From contig NZ_BMVY01000036.1 in the NCBI RefSeq assembly GCF_014650955.1, positions 1 through 64,000 of the forward strand: 64,000 nucleotides of DNA. The letters are read 5' to 3'. Of this stretch, positions 1 to 8,529 are shown in pieces (positions within the stretch are counted from its first letter, which is position 1; each line of letters starts with the position of its first letter). Below the pieces are notes generated by a model. It worked only from the letters and a program-made list of their open reading frames with translations, made no database searches and was not told the DNA's origin. Source of the stretch: Streptomyces tauricus (GTDB lineage Bacteria; Actinomycetota; Actinomycetes; Streptomycetales; Streptomycetaceae). A program made the translations under genes and the position numbers.

Positions 1-610
1 CGGACCGGCGGCCCACGGTCTGCCGTACGGCGTCGCGGGCCGCCGCCGTGTCCGCGGCGCTGGGTCGCGGCGCGGCGGACCCGGCGGCGGGGGAAGCGGC
101 GGCCGTGCCCGAGGGGAGAGGCACGGACACCGCGCTCGGGGAAGTGGCCCGCTCCGGCTCACCGCGTCCGGCGGGACGCCGCACGGAGTCGGGAGCCGGC
201 CGCAGTGCCGGGAGCGCCTCGGCGGCGGGCCGCAGCAACGGCGCCTCGGGCAGGTCTCTCGGTACGGGCCGGGGCGTCGGCTCTTCGGACACCGGCCGTC
301 CGGCCCGTACGACGGTCCGCTCGCGCTCCGTACGGAGCTGGACCTCGCGCACGGTCGCGCCCGTCAAGTCCGTGTCCCGCGAACTCTGTTGGGGTGCGGT
401 CGGCCACAGTGGCCCCGCCGTGTCCGGCTCGGGCGCGGTGGCCCGTACCGCTTCGGCCCGTTCGAAGGGGCCGGCCAGTCGCGGGCGCAGCCGCACCACG
501 TCCGTGGGCGACTCGGCGGCCGGGGTGTGCCGGGCGAGCAGCCGGTCGAAGAAGTCGGGCGCCCGTGGCGTCCGCTCCTGCTCGGGGCGTCCTCCCAGAG
601 GGTCAGACAT
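1..610 (-). CDS. Contractile injection system locus protein, partial (function unknown)
   Basis: Reads leftwards from an ATG at 610 and runs off the window edge without a stop; 203 codons are visible. The start overlaps the stop of the preceding gene (ATGTCTGA), so the two are probably translationally coupled. The visible protein begins MSDPLGGRPEQER and is rich in Pro, Ala and Arg, with an acidic-aromatic patch (FFDRLLARH, about residues 20-28) and otherwise linker-like composition. No catalytic motif or membrane segment is visible. Its position directly after the baseplate assembly gene implies a role in the injection particle, either structural or in assembly. That is inference from context only. 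Confidence 0.72.
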   Translation of the reverse strand, partial: MSDPLGGRPEQERTPRAPDFFDRLLARHTPAAESPTDVVRLRPRLAGPFERAEAVRATAPEPDTAGPLWPTAPQQSSRDTDLTGATVREVQLRTERERTVVRAGRPVSEEPTPRPVPRDLPEAPLLRPAAEALPALRPAPDSVRRPAGRGEPERATSPSAVSVPLPSGTAAASPAAGSAAPRPSAADTAAARDAVRQTVGRRS

Positions 611-1331
611 CGGCACACAGCTCCAGGTAGTAGCGGCGCCGCAGCGGGCTCAGCGCCAGGATCTCCGGCTCGCTCCAGCCGTAGGCGGTGGCGAGGAGAT
701 GGACGTCGAGGAGCACCTCGCGCGCCCAGGCGTCCAGTTCGGTCCACAGGTAGGAGGCGATGTCGAGTCCGGCGCGGGTGGCCGCGCCGCACTCGGGGCA
801 GTTGACGTTGAGGGTGAGGTCCGCGCCCGGGTCGGCCTCCTGGGCCGCCTCGGCGAGCCGGCGCCGCACCGCCTCGGGCAGCGCGTCGGCGGGGACGTCC
901 GCTCCGTGGTGCACGGCCGAGACGACGCACCGTTCCAGCAGGGCCAGGCGGGGTTCCGGGTGCCGGGCCGCCGCCGTCAGGTCGGCGGCACTCGGCACCC
1001 GGAGTTCGATCTCCCAGCCGTCCTCGGCGACCCGCACCGAGGACGCGGCGGGAGTACCCGTCGACCGGGCCAACTGCCCGGCGTCGAGGTCGAATTCCAT
1101 GTCCTCGCCGCAGGCGGAGCAGCCGAGGCGGACCTGCATCCGTTCGCCGAACAGGGTCCGGCGCAGCGCGAACAGGTCCGCCTCCCGCTCGCCCACCGGC
1201 AGCGCGGCCAGGGCCTCGCCCCCGGTGTCCGGGCGGGCCGCGCGGTGCAGCAGGAGGGCGCGGCCGGACGGGGCCTGGGCCAGCCCGGTCTCCCAGGTGG
1301 TGAGGAGTTCTGCCGCCCGAGTGATCGTCAT
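603..1331 (-). CDS. Baseplate assembly protein of contractile injection system (T4 baseplate chaperone-like)
   Basis: 242 residues. Two zinc-knuckle-like pairs are visible, CSACG near residue 66 and CPECG near residue 194, followed by a conserved C-terminal block with a WTELDAWAREVL stretch and an LSPLRRRYYLEL end. This pattern is typical of the phage T4-type baseplate hub assembly family that accompanies extracellular contractile injection systems. The protein is expected to act in the cytoplasm during baseplate building rather than at the tip of the particle. It lies 112 bp after the tube gene and overlaps the next gene by 8 bp, so it is inside the operon. The start ATG has AAGGAAC upstream. 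The family is fairly sure; the exact role in Streptomyces is inferred. Confidence 0.82.
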   Translation of the reverse strand: MTITRAAELLTTWETGLAQAPSGRALLLHRAARPDTGGEALAALPVGEREADLFALRRTLFGERMQVRLGCSACGEDMEFDLDAGQLARSTGTPAASSVRVAEDGWEIELRVPSAADLTAAARHPEPRLALLERCVVSAVHHGADVPADALPEAVRRRLAEAAQEADPGADLTLNVNCPECGAATRAGLDIASYLWTELDAWAREVLLDVHLLATAYGWSEPEILALSPLRRRYYLELCADV

Positions 1332-1443
1332 GCCCGCCCCCGTTCCTTACTGGCCGTACTGACCCCTGCCGCCCTTGCTGCCCCTGCTGCCCCCGCAGCC
1401 TTGCTGTCCCAGCCGTCGTGGCCGTCGTGCAACCCCGCTCCGG

Positions 1444-1968
1444 TCAGGCGGGGTTCAGGAACGAGGGCTCCTCCGGCTCGGGCACCTCGTAGTCCCGCTC
1501 CCAGCCCTCGCATTCGAGCTTCAGCGACTGGATGGCCACCGCGTTGGCGTTGGCGTCCAGCTCGCCGAGGACCTGGTACTCGCTGGGCCAGGTCCGGTAG
1601 AGCTTGTGCGAGACGGCCACCTGCCCGGCCTCGTTGAGGACCTGGATCACGATGTCCTTGCGGAAGTCGGCGAGGGACACCTCGGAGCCGAGGCCCGCGC
1701 CGACCTGCCAGACCTTGTTGGCCCAGCGGTCGAACTCGGGGTCGTGGGTGACCCCGCGCTCCAGCGTGATGCCCTCGAACTCGGAGCGGCCGGGCGACTT
1801 GCGCGGCGAGCTGGGGTCGCCGCCGTGCCGGTGCTTGACGACCTCGGTGGTCCGCTTCAGTGGACTGATCTTGCTGATGCCCGCGACCGTCCGACCGTCC
1901 CACAGCACGAGGAACTTGAAGTTCTTGTAGGGGTCGAAACGCTGGGCGTTGACAGTGAACTCAGCCAT
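1444..1968 (-). CDS. Contractile injection system inner tube protein
   Basis: 174 residues, the usual length for T4 gp19-like tail tube proteins. The N-terminus (MAEFTVNAQRFDPYKNFKF) and the FEGITLERGVTHDPEF segment near residues 62-77 are typical of phage-like tube subunits, which stack as hexameric rings inside the sheath. The start has a good ribosome site (GAAGGAAACCG before the ATG) and lies 60 bp after the sheath stop, the normal sheath-then-tube order. Streptomyces systems often encode a second tube protein elsewhere in the operon; none is visible here because the window cuts the locus. Confidence 0.92.
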   Translation of the reverse strand: MAEFTVNAQRFDPYKNFKFLVLWDGRTVAGISKISPLKRTTEVVKHRHGGDPSSPRKSPGRSEFEGITLERGVTHDPEFDRWANKVWQVGAGLGSEVSLADFRKDIVIQVLNEAGQVAVSHKLYRTWPSEYQVLGELDANANAVAIQSLKLECEGWERDYEVPEPEEPSFLNPA

Positions 1969-2028
1969 CGGTTTCCTTCACGTTCTCCTCGTCGGGCCTG
2001 GAGCCCGAAGGGTCTGGGCCCTGCCGGC

Positions 2029-3894
2029 CTAGAGCTCGAACTGCCCGGACGTCTGCTGGATCCTGACGACGACGAACTCGGCCGGCCTGACCGGTGCGAT
2101 ACCGACCAGGACGTTGACGACGCCGTTCGCGACGTCCTCGTCCGTCGTGGTGTCGCGGTCGCACTTGACGAAGTACGCCTCGCGCGGCGTGCCGCCCTTG
2201 AAGGCGCCCTGCCGGAAGAGCGTGTGCAGATACGAGGAGGCGGCGAGGCGGATCTGCTGCCACAGGTTCTCGTCGTTGGGCTCGAACACGACCCACTGCA
2301 GGCCGCGTTGGAGGCTCTCCTCGACATGCAGGGCGAGCCGCCGCACGGGCACGTACTTCCACTCGCTGTCGAGCGCGTCGGAGCCCTCCAGGGTGCGCGC
2401 CCCCCACACGAGCGGGCCCACCATCGGCAGGGTGCGCAGGCAGTTGACGCCGAGCGGGTTGAGCAGTCCGCTCTCGCGGTCGGTGAGGTCGACGGTGAGC
2501 GAGTGGACCCCCGCGAGCCGTGCCTCGGTGCCGGCCGGCGCCTTCCACACACCGCGTTCGGCGTCCGTGCGGGCGTACACCCCCGCGACCGCGCCCGACG
2601 GCGGGAAGGCACGCAGCCGTCCGGTGAGCGGGTCGGTGAGCTGCAGGTGCGGGAAGTACAGGCCGGCGTGGTTGCCGCGGACGGCGTCGAAGGCGGCGAG
2701 TCCGGCGCGGGCGGTGTCCACGCTGCCCCAGGTGCCGGGCGCGTCGACGAGCAGGAAGATCCGCCGCTCCTCGCAGAGCCGCTGGGCCGCGGAGACGACC
2801 GTGACCGCGTCGGCGGTCGACTCGTACGCCGCGAGTTCCGGCAGGACGAGCAGGTTGACGTCCGCGACCCCGCGCAGCGCCTGGATACCGGTCTTGCCGG
2901 CCTCGCTGCCGATGAGGTCGCTCGGGCCGGGGGCCTCGCCGTCCTCGCCGCCGTCCAGCGGGAAGACGGGCGGGTTGACGGAGGCCTCGAGACCCAGGTC
3001 GTTGGCGCACTCGCCGACGAACCGGACGATGTCGTCGGGGTCGGTGGAGCCCGCGACGACCTGGAGGCGCCTGCCGAAGGCGGTGACCTCGGCGCCCGCG
3101 AAGGCGTGCCGTCCCGGCGCGTCGGGCAGCGCCCGCAGCTTGCGTTCGAGCAGCAGCGCCAACTCGGCCACCCCGGAAGGGGATTCGCCGTCGCAGTCGG
3201 GGTCGTACAGCGTGAACTCGCGTTCGACGTCACCGATCTTCACGGTCAGATCGACGGCGAGGTCGGGCAGTTCGTGCCCGAACGGCTTGGAGACGGTGCC
3301 GGACGGGTCGGGCCGGCCCTCGCCCACGGCCTCGACGCGGACGAGCCGCGAGCCGCCGTTGATCACGGTCGGCGCGTACCGGCCGTGCGAGGTGTCCATC
3401 GACAGCCCGGTGAAGCTCTCCCGGGCCCGGCCCCTGGCGTCGTACACCCGCAGGTTGAAGGTCTCGTCGGGGCGGGGCGTGTCGTGGTCGACGGCGAGGC
3501 GCAGGCCGTTGCCCCATCCACCGGATTCCTTGGCGTGTACGTCGAGGACGGCGCTCTCGCTGTGGCCCTCGGTGGACTCCAGGGTGACGCGGGCGGCCTT
3601 CCCGCTGTTCGCTTTGGCGACGCGGACGATCACGGCGACCGTGCCGCCGTTGCCGAAGAACTGGTGCACCGCGTAGCCGACGGCGCCGCGCGAGCTCAGG
3701 CCCCCGAAGCGGCGCTCGAACTCGGTGAAGCTCGTGACGCGCACCGGCTCGTTCAGCGGGCCGCGCCGGGTGTGCCCCACGAAGGCGGTCACCGAGGTGG
3801 TGACGGTCGAGACGGTCCGTGCGCTGCTGGGAAGTTCTTCGACGTAGACGCCGGGATACGTCGGCCTGGCAGTGTTCACCGCGTTCATCGGCAT
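2029..3894 (-). CDS. Contractile injection system sheath protein
   Basis: 621 residues from the chosen start. The N-terminus carries the sheath hallmark PTYPGVYVEELPSS (about residues 9-22) and the C-terminal half has the conserved sheath core, including NPLGVNCLRTLP and an FVVFEPND-type segment (here QWVVFEPNDENLW). It forms the contractile outer tube that drives the inner tube forward. I chose the ATG at 3894 because AGGAGG sits 6 bases upstream. An in-frame extension to 4011 would add 39 Arg/Pro-rich residues unlike any sheath. It is the first gene of the leftward operon, so the promoter should lie in 3895-4264. In Streptomyces these particles are reported to sit free in the cytoplasm and affect cell death and development (literature knowledge). 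Confidence 0.95.
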   Translation of the reverse strand: MPMNAVNTARPTYPGVYVEELPSSARTVSTVTTSVTAFVGHTRRGPLNEPVRVTSFTEFERRFGGLSSRGAVGYAVHQFFGNGGTVAVIVRVAKANSGKAARVTLESTEGHSESAVLDVHAKESGGWGNGLRLAVDHDTPRPDETFNLRVYDARGRARESFTGLSMDTSHGRYAPTVINGGSRLVRVEAVGEGRPDPSGTVSKPFGHELPDLAVDLTVKIGDVEREFTLYDPDCDGESPSGVAELALLLERKLRALPDAPGRHAFAGAEVTAFGRRLQVVAGSTDPDDIVRFVGECANDLGLEASVNPPVFPLDGGEDGEAPGPSDLIGSEAGKTGIQALRGVADVNLLVLPELAAYESTADAVTVVSAAQRLCEERRIFLLVDAPGTWGSVDTARAGLAAFDAVRGNHAGLYFPHLQLTDPLTGRLRAFPPSGAVAGVYARTDAERGVWKAPAGTEARLAGVHSLTVDLTDRESGLLNPLGVNCLRTLPMVGPLVWGARTLEGSDALDSEWKYVPVRRLALHVEESLQRGLQWVVFEPNDENLWQQIRLAASSYLHTLFRQGAFKGGTPREAYFVKCDRDTTTDEDVANGVVNVLVGIAPVRPAEFVVVRIQQTSGQFEL

Positions 3895-4264
3895 TCCCCC
3901 TCCTAATCCGATCTCGGGCACCGGATGACATGCACCAAGAGGCGGCAGAGGGGGCGGTCGCGTCCGGCGCACGCGGAGGTCTCCGGACGCGCGGAAAGCA
4001 CGCCGGTCCACGACACCGCATCAGTCCCCCGTCAGTGCCCCGGCCGGACGGCCGTCCGGGGTCAAGCAGCACGCTTGTGACTCCTGATGCTCAAGTGCTC
4101 AATCCACCGTGGTGGGTGGGTAGTTGCGTATGCAAGGCGTGTTCACGCCACCCCTGAAGGAGATTCGATGGAGGGCACTGCGCACAGCTCGCACACGATG
4201 TACTCGTGTCGGGGCGCCTGCTTCACGGATCCGCCACAGGCCGTGTTGCAGCAGAATGGAGCGC
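3895..4264. other. Divergent intergenic region, CIS operon / YchJ gene
   Basis: 370 bp between the leftward injection-system operon and the rightward YchJ gene. It should hold both promoters. Visible items are the AGGAGG ribosome site of the sheath gene at 3898-3904, a strong ribosome site (GAAGGAGATTCG) before an ATG at 4168 that opens a 72-codon frame overlapping the YchJ gene, and a local CCACCGTGGTGGGTGGG stretch near 4100-4120 containing the palindrome CCACCGTGG. I could not identify a -10/-35 pair with confidence. Confidence 0.4.
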
Positions 4265-4687
4265 ATGTCCCGACGCACCCCGCAGTCTCGCAACCAGCGC
4301 CGTTCCGCTCCGGCACGCAACCCCTCATGCCCTTGCGGTCTTGCGGAGACGTACGAGGCGTGCTGTGGCCGATTCCATCGGGGTGAGGCTTCGGCGCCGA
4401 CCGCCGAGGCACTGATGCGCTCGCGCTACTGCGCGTTCGTCAAGGGCGACGAGGCGTACCTGCTGCGGACCTGGCACCCGCGCACCCGCCCGCCCCGCCT
4501 GGACCTCGACCCGGCGATGCGCTGGACGGGCCTGGAGATCCTCGCCACGACGGAGGGCACGCCGTTCCACACAACGGGCACGGTGACATTCCGAGCGTCC
4601 TACGAGGGCGGCTTCCTCCAAGAACACAGCCACTTCGAACGATCGGCCGGCGCGTGGACGTACACGGACGGCGACGTCACTGCTTAA
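4265..4687 (+). CDS. YchJ/UPF0225 family SEC-C motif protein
   Basis: 140 residues from the ATG at 4265 (an ATG three codons earlier at 4256 is equally possible). A SEC-C zinc site is complete: Cys22, Cys24, Cys33, Cys34 (CPCG...ACCG). It is followed by the family block HRGEASAPTAEALMRSRYCAF and the TWHPRTRP motif. Members are small proteins of unknown biochemical role with an NTF2-like fold after the zinc motif. The gene stands alone, divergent from the injection-system operon, and is followed at once by copies of the dispersed intergenic repeat. Family assignment is firm; function is unknown. Confidence 0.9.
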   Translation: MSRRTPQSRNQRRSAPARNPSCPCGLAETYEACCGRFHRGEASAPTAEALMRSRYCAFVKGDEAYLLRTWHPRTRPPRLDLDPAMRWTGLEILATTEGTPFHTTGTVTFRASYEGGFLQEHSHFERSAGAWTYTDGDVTA

Positions 4688-4691
4688 CCCC

Positions 4692-4811
4692 CAAGGGGCG
4701 CGGCGAACGGCCCAGCCTTCCGCCCTGAGGGGGCGCAGCCCCCAAGGGGCGCGGGGAACGGCGCAGTCTTTTGTCTTTCGCCTTTCAGGGGCGCGGGGCA
4801 CTGCGCAACCC
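4692..4811 (+). repeat. Dispersed GC-rich intergenic element, three copies
   Basis: Three copies of the core AGGGGCGCGGGGAACGGCGC (cores near 4694, 4745 and 4787; the first and third are imperfect) directly downstream of the YchJ gene, separated by T-rich linkers such as TCTTTTGTCTTTCGCCTTT. Same element as at 9590, 25988 and 58290. Confidence 0.85.
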
Positions 4812-4851
4812 GGGCACGGCGTACCCGCACCCGACGGCAAGTCGGGACATG

Positions 4852-5559
4852 TCAGCCCTCCGGGCTGAGAATGTCCAACTCCTGCAGCGCTCCCAGCACA
4901 ACCTCCCGAGTCAAAGACTCGGCAAGCCCCGCGTCTCCCGCCCGAACCGCCTCAGCGACCTGCACATGCAGGGTGACCGCCGCGGGATCTGGATCCTCGA
5001 ACATCACCTGATGGTGCGTACGCCCGGCCAGCACCTCGGCGACCACATCCCCGAGCCGCGCGAACATCTCGTTGCCGGAGGCGTTCAGCACGATCCGGTG
5101 GAACGCGATGTCGTGGACGAGGTACCCCTCCAGCTTGTGGCCGCGTGAGTGCGCCACCATGCCGAGCGCGCACTCGGTCAGCTCGGCGCACTGCTCGGCC
5201 GTGGCGTGCTTCGCGGCCAGCCCCGCCGCGACGGGTTCCACGGCACACCGCAGCACGGTCAGCGAGCGCAGCTGGCGCGGCCGGTCGGCGCCCGCCAGTC
5301 GCCACCGGATGACCTGCGGGTCGTAGACGTTCCACTCGTTCGTGGGACGGACGGTCACGCCGACCCGGCGCCGGGACTCCACCAGGTGCATCGATTCCAG
5401 GACGCGAACCGCCTCGCGCATCACCGAGCGTGACACCTCGAAACGCTGCGCCAGCTCGTCCGTGCGCAGAACACTGCCCGGGGGGTACTCGCCCGCGGTG
5501 ATCGACGGACCGAGGCGTTCCAGTACATGGCCGTGCAGCCCCCGGCCCGATGTGCTCAT
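4852..5559 (-). CDS. GntR-family (FCD type) repressor of gluconate genes
   Basis: 235 residues. A winged helix-turn-helix fills residues 10-75 (LRTDELAQRFEVSRSVMREAV), and the rest is an all-helical FCD ligand domain with the metal-binding pattern of this subfamily (HDIAFHRIVL, then an H in TLHVQ). It is divergent from gluconokinase and the GntP permease, which makes it the likely gluconate-sensing repressor of that operon. I chose the ATG at 5559 because the 18 residues upstream are not conserved in character and would overlap the probable operator. The last codons form a hairpin (TCAGCCC, 3-nt loop, GGGCTGA at 4852-4868) that could end transcription. Confidence 0.9.
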   Translation of the reverse strand: MSTSGRGLHGHVLERLGPSITAGEYPPGSVLRTDELAQRFEVSRSVMREAVRVLESMHLVESRRRVGVTVRPTNEWNVYDPQVIRWRLAGADRPRQLRSLTVLRCAVEPVAAGLAAKHATAEQCAELTECALGMVAHSRGHKLEGYLVHDIAFHRIVLNASGNEMFARLGDVVAEVLAGRTHHQVMFEDPDPAAVTLHVQVAEAVRAGDAGLAESLTREVVLGALQELDILSPEG

Positions 5560-5594
5560 GAGTTCAGGGTACGAGGAAGAGAGCGCGAACAAAA

Positions 5595-5694
5595 AGTCAG
5601 ACTTATACGTCACAGACTCTTGAATTCATCTGACCTATGGGTTTCAGTGTCGTGACGGATGCGGCACCCGACATTCATCCGACATCCGATGTCG
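5595..5694. promoter_or_regulatory. Gluconate divergent control region with two palindromes
   Basis: Two candidate operators lie between the repressor and gluconokinase. One is the perfect 15-bp palindrome CGACATCCGATGTCG at 5680-5694, preceded by a further CCGACAT-like copy (CCGACATTCAT at 5669-5679). The other is a pair of half-sites, GTCAGA at 5596-5601 and TCTGAC at 5629-5634, in inverted orientation. Both fit binding by a dimeric GntR regulator. The palindrome at 5680 falls inside any longer gluconokinase reading frame, which supports the later start at 5715. Confidence 0.6.
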
Positions 5695-5714
5695 AAGAAG
5701 ACAGCGAGGCAGCT

Positions 5715-6224
5715 ATGACTACCCCCCACGTCGTCGTGGTGATGGGCGTGGCAGGCACGGGCAAGACCACCATCGGGCCCCTGCTTGCGGACCGGCTCGG
5801 CGTTCCCTACGCCGAGGCCGACGACTTCCACCCCGAGGCCAACATCGCCAAGATGTCGGCCGGCACTCCGCTCACCGACGAGGACCGCCGCCCCTGGCTG
5901 GACGCCATCGGCGCCTGGGCCCACGGGCGGGCCGGACTCGGCGGCGTGGTCAGCTGCTCCGCGCTGAAGCGGGCCTACCGGGACCGGCTCAGGGCAGCCG
6001 CTCCCGACGTCGTCTTCGTCCACCTCACCGGTGACCGCAAGCTCATCGAGGACCGGATGGCGCACCGCCAGGGCCACTTCATGCCCACGGCGCTCCTCGA
6101 CTCCCAGTTCGCCACCCTCCAGCCGCTCCAGGCGGACGAGACGGGTGTCGCCGTGGACGTCGTCGGCACCCCCGAAGAGATCACCGAGCGGGCCGTGACC
6201 GCGCTGGACGGCCTCGCCCGCTAG
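5715..6224 (+). CDS. gntK: Gluconokinase
   Basis: 169 residues, the normal size of the GntK family. The P-loop GVAGTGKTT is at residues 11-19, ADDFHPEANIAKMSAGTPL matches the gluconate-binding segment, and the SCSALKRAYRDRLR motif is typical of the family. It phosphorylates D-gluconate to 6-phosphogluconate, feeding the pentose phosphate pathway. The ATG at 5715 has GAGG upstream (5706-5709). An in-frame upstream ATG at 5637 would read through the putative operator and is rejected. It is the first gene of the gluconate operon and is followed after 67 bp by the permease. Confidence 0.95.
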   Translation: MTTPHVVVVMGVAGTGKTTIGPLLADRLGVPYAEADDFHPEANIAKMSAGTPLTDEDRRPWLDAIGAWAHGRAGLGGVVSCSALKRAYRDRLRAAAPDVVFVHLTGDRKLIEDRMAHRQGHFMPTALLDSQFATLQPLQADETGVAVDVVGTPEEITERAVTALDGLAR

Positions 6225-6291
6225 AGCCCTCGCCTCGCCCCGCCCCCGCAGGGCCCTCCCCTCTCCCCCTCCCCATGCAAGGAAAAGCACC

Positions 6292-7689
6292 GTGACCAGA
6301 CTCAGCGTCGAGATGCTGGCAGCGGATCCCGTCGAGCCGATCACCTCGGCGGGCCACGCTCAGCTGGGCATAGCCGTACTGGCGGGCATCGCCGTCATCG
6401 TCCTGCTCATCACCAAGTTCAAGCTCCACGCCTTTCTCGCGCTGACCATCGGGTCGCTGGCGCTCGGCGCGTTCGCCGGGGCGCCGCTCGACAAGGCGAT
6501 CACCAGCTTCTCGGCCGGTCTCGGCTCGACCGTCGCCGGCGTGGGTGTGCTGATCGCGCTCGGCGCGATCCTCGGCAAGCTGCTCGCGGACTCCGGCGGC
6601 GCCGACCAGATCGTCGACACGATCCTCGCCAAGGCGGGTGGCCGCTCGATGCCCTGGGCGATGGTGCTGATCGCCTCGGTGATCGGGCTGCCGCTCTTCT
6701 TCGAGGTCGGCATCGTGCTGCTCATCCCGGTCGTCCTGATGGTGGCCAAGCGCGGCAACTACTCGCTGATGCGCATCGGCATCCCGGCGCTCGCGGGCCT
6801 GTCCGTGATGCACGGGCTGATCCCGCCGCACCCCGGCCCGCTGGTCGCGATCGACGCGGTCAAGGCGAACCTCGGTGTCACCCTCGCCCTCGGCATCCTC
6901 GTCGCCATCCCGACCGTGATCATCGCGGGGCCGCTCTTCTCGAAGTACGCGGCCCGCTGGGTGGACGTCCCGGCGCCGGAGAAGATGATCCCCCAGCGCG
7001 CCTCCGAGGACCTGGAGAAGCGCCCCGGGTTCGGCGTCACCATCGCCACCGTGATGCTGCCGGTGGTGCTGATGCTGGCCAAGGCGCTGGTGGACATCGT
7101 CGTCGACGACCCGACGCACATGGTCCAGCGTGTCTTCGACGTGATCGGCTCACCGCTGATCGCGCTGCTCGCGGCCGTGCTCGTCGCCATGTTCACGCTC
7201 GGCCGGGCGGCCGGGTTCACCAAGGGCCGGATGTCCTCGACCGTCGAGAAGTCGCTCGCCCCCATCGCGGGCATCCTGCTGATCGTCGGCGCGGGCGGCG
7301 GCTTCAAGCAGACGCTGATCGACTGCGGGGTGGGCCAGATGATCCTGGACATCTCCAAGGACTGGTCGATCCCCGCGCTGCTGCTGGCCTGGCTGATCGC
7401 GGTGGCGATCCGGCTCGCGACCGGTTCCGCGACCGTCGCCACCATCTCGGCGGCCGGTCTGGTGGCCCCGCTCGCGGCCGACATGTCGACCACGCACACC
7501 GCGCTGCTGGTCCTCGCGATCGGCGCCGGCTCGCTGTTCTTCAGCCATGTGAACGACGCCGGGTTCTGGCTGGTCAAGGAGTACTTCGGACTGAGCGTCG
7601 GCCAGACCATCAAGACCTGGTCGGTCATGGAGACCATCATCTCGGTGGTCGCCGGAGGCCTGGTGCTGCTGCTGTCACTTGTGATCTAG
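6292..7689 (+). CDS. GntP-family gluconate:H+ symporter
   Basis: 465 residues starting at a GTG with AAGGAAAAG upstream. The protein is almost wholly hydrophobic with about 12-14 membrane segments. The family blocks LPLFFEVGIVLLIPV (about residue 142 on), HGLIPPHPGPL (about residue 175 on) and a C-terminal GSLFFSHVNDAGFWLVKEYF stretch are characteristic of GntP transporters. It imports gluconate or related sugar acids. It lies between gluconokinase and two sugar-acid dehydrogenases, so idonate or 5-ketogluconate may also be substrates (inference). Confidence 0.95.
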   Translation: MTRLSVEMLAADPVEPITSAGHAQLGIAVLAGIAVIVLLITKFKLHAFLALTIGSLALGAFAGAPLDKAITSFSAGLGSTVAGVGVLIALGAILGKLLADSGGADQIVDTILAKAGGRSMPWAMVLIASVIGLPLFFEVGIVLLIPVVLMVAKRGNYSLMRIGIPALAGLSVMHGLIPPHPGPLVAIDAVKANLGVTLALGILVAIPTVIIAGPLFSKYAARWVDVPAPEKMIPQRASEDLEKRPGFGVTIATVMLPVVLMLAKALVDIVVDDPTHMVQRVFDVIGSPLIALLAAVLVAMFTLGRAAGFTKGRMSSTVEKSLAPIAGILLIVGAGGGFKQTLIDCGVGQMILDISKDWSIPALLLAWLIAVAIRLATGSATVATISAAGLVAPLAADMSTTHTALLVLAIGAGSLFFSHVNDAGFWLVKEYFGLSVGQTIKTWSVMETIISVVAGGLVLLLSLVI

Positions 7690-7745
7690 CTCCGGATCCA
7701 GCTCCCACTCCGGATCCAGGTCAGAAAGGCCGGGAAGGTACGGCG

Positions 7746-8505
7746 ATGGCCCACCCCCTCTTCGACATCGGCGGCCGTACGGCGCTGGTCACCGGGTCCA
7801 GCCGGGGCATCGGCCTCGCGCTGGCCCGGGGCCTGGCGGAGGCCGGCTGCACGGTCGTGCTGAACGGCCGCGATCCGGACCGGCTCGCCGAGGCCGCGGC
7901 GCGGCTGCCCGGCGAGATCCACACGGTCGCCTTCGACGTGACCGACGGCCCCTCGGTGGCCGCCGGGATCGCGGACGTCGAGGAGCGGGTGGGCCCGCTG
8001 GACATCCTCGTCAACAACGCCGGAATGCAACTGCGGGCCCCGCTCCTGGAGTTCGCCGACACCGACTGGCACCGCATCCTCGACACCAACCTGACCAGCG
8101 CGTTCCTGGTGGGCCGCGAGGCCGCCCGGGGGATGACCGCGCGCGGCCACGGCAAGATCGTCAACATCTGCTCCCTGCAGAGCGAGGTGGCACGGCCCGG
8201 CATCGCCCCGTACGCGGCCACCAAGGGCGCGCTGAAGATGCTCACCAAGGGCATGTTGCGCCGACTGGGGCCCGCGCGGGGTGCAGGTGAACGGGCTCGG
8301 CCCCGGCTACATCGAGACCGAACTGACCCAACCCCTCGTCGACGACCCGGAGTTCAGCGCGTGGGTCCGCCGCCGGACCCCGGCGGGCCGCTGGGGGCGT
8401 ACGGAGGACCTGGTCGGCGGTGTGCTGTTCCTCGCCTCTCCGGCGGCGGACTTCGTCAGCGGCCAGGTGCTGTACGTCGACGGCGGCATGACCAGCGTCC
8501 TCTGA
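7746..8505 (+). pseudogene. Gluconate 5-dehydrogenase (SDR), frameshifted
   Basis: Short-chain dehydrogenase that would interconvert 5-keto-D-gluconate and D-gluconate. The first 170 codons are intact: cofactor loop TGSSRGIG at residues 16-23, NNAG at 90-93, and the catalytic pair Tyr156 and Lys160 (YAATK). After Met170 (codon 8253-8255) an extra T in the pair 8256-8257 shifts the frame. Removing one T restores MCADWGPRGVQVNGLGP and a normal C-terminus ending VLYVDGGMTSVL at 8505, giving 252 residues. The shifted frame instead continues in Arg/Pro-rich sequence. Either a sequencing error or a genuine recent null mutation; all catalytic residues lie before it. The next gene follows at once. 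Confidence 0.88.
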
Positions 8506-8529
8506 GTGCCGCGAGAAGGGACCGTCCCC

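Noticed and set aside
1375..3906. 843-codon plus-strand frame antisense to the injection-system genes
   Set aside because: Covers sheath and tube genes on the opposite strand; composition typical of GC-rich shadow frames.
3895..4011. 39-residue N-terminal extension of the sheath protein
   Set aside because: Arg/Pro-rich, no homology in character, and AGGAGG sits before the internal ATG at 3894.
4168..4386. 72-codon frame with a very good ribosome site (GAAGGAG) before ATG
   Set aside because: It overlaps the YchJ gene out of frame, resembles no known protein and has no coding bias. Could be a leader peptide; recorded only.
5637..5714. Longer gluconokinase start at 5637
   Set aside because: No ribosome site, adds 26 unconserved residues and runs through the perfect palindrome at 5680.
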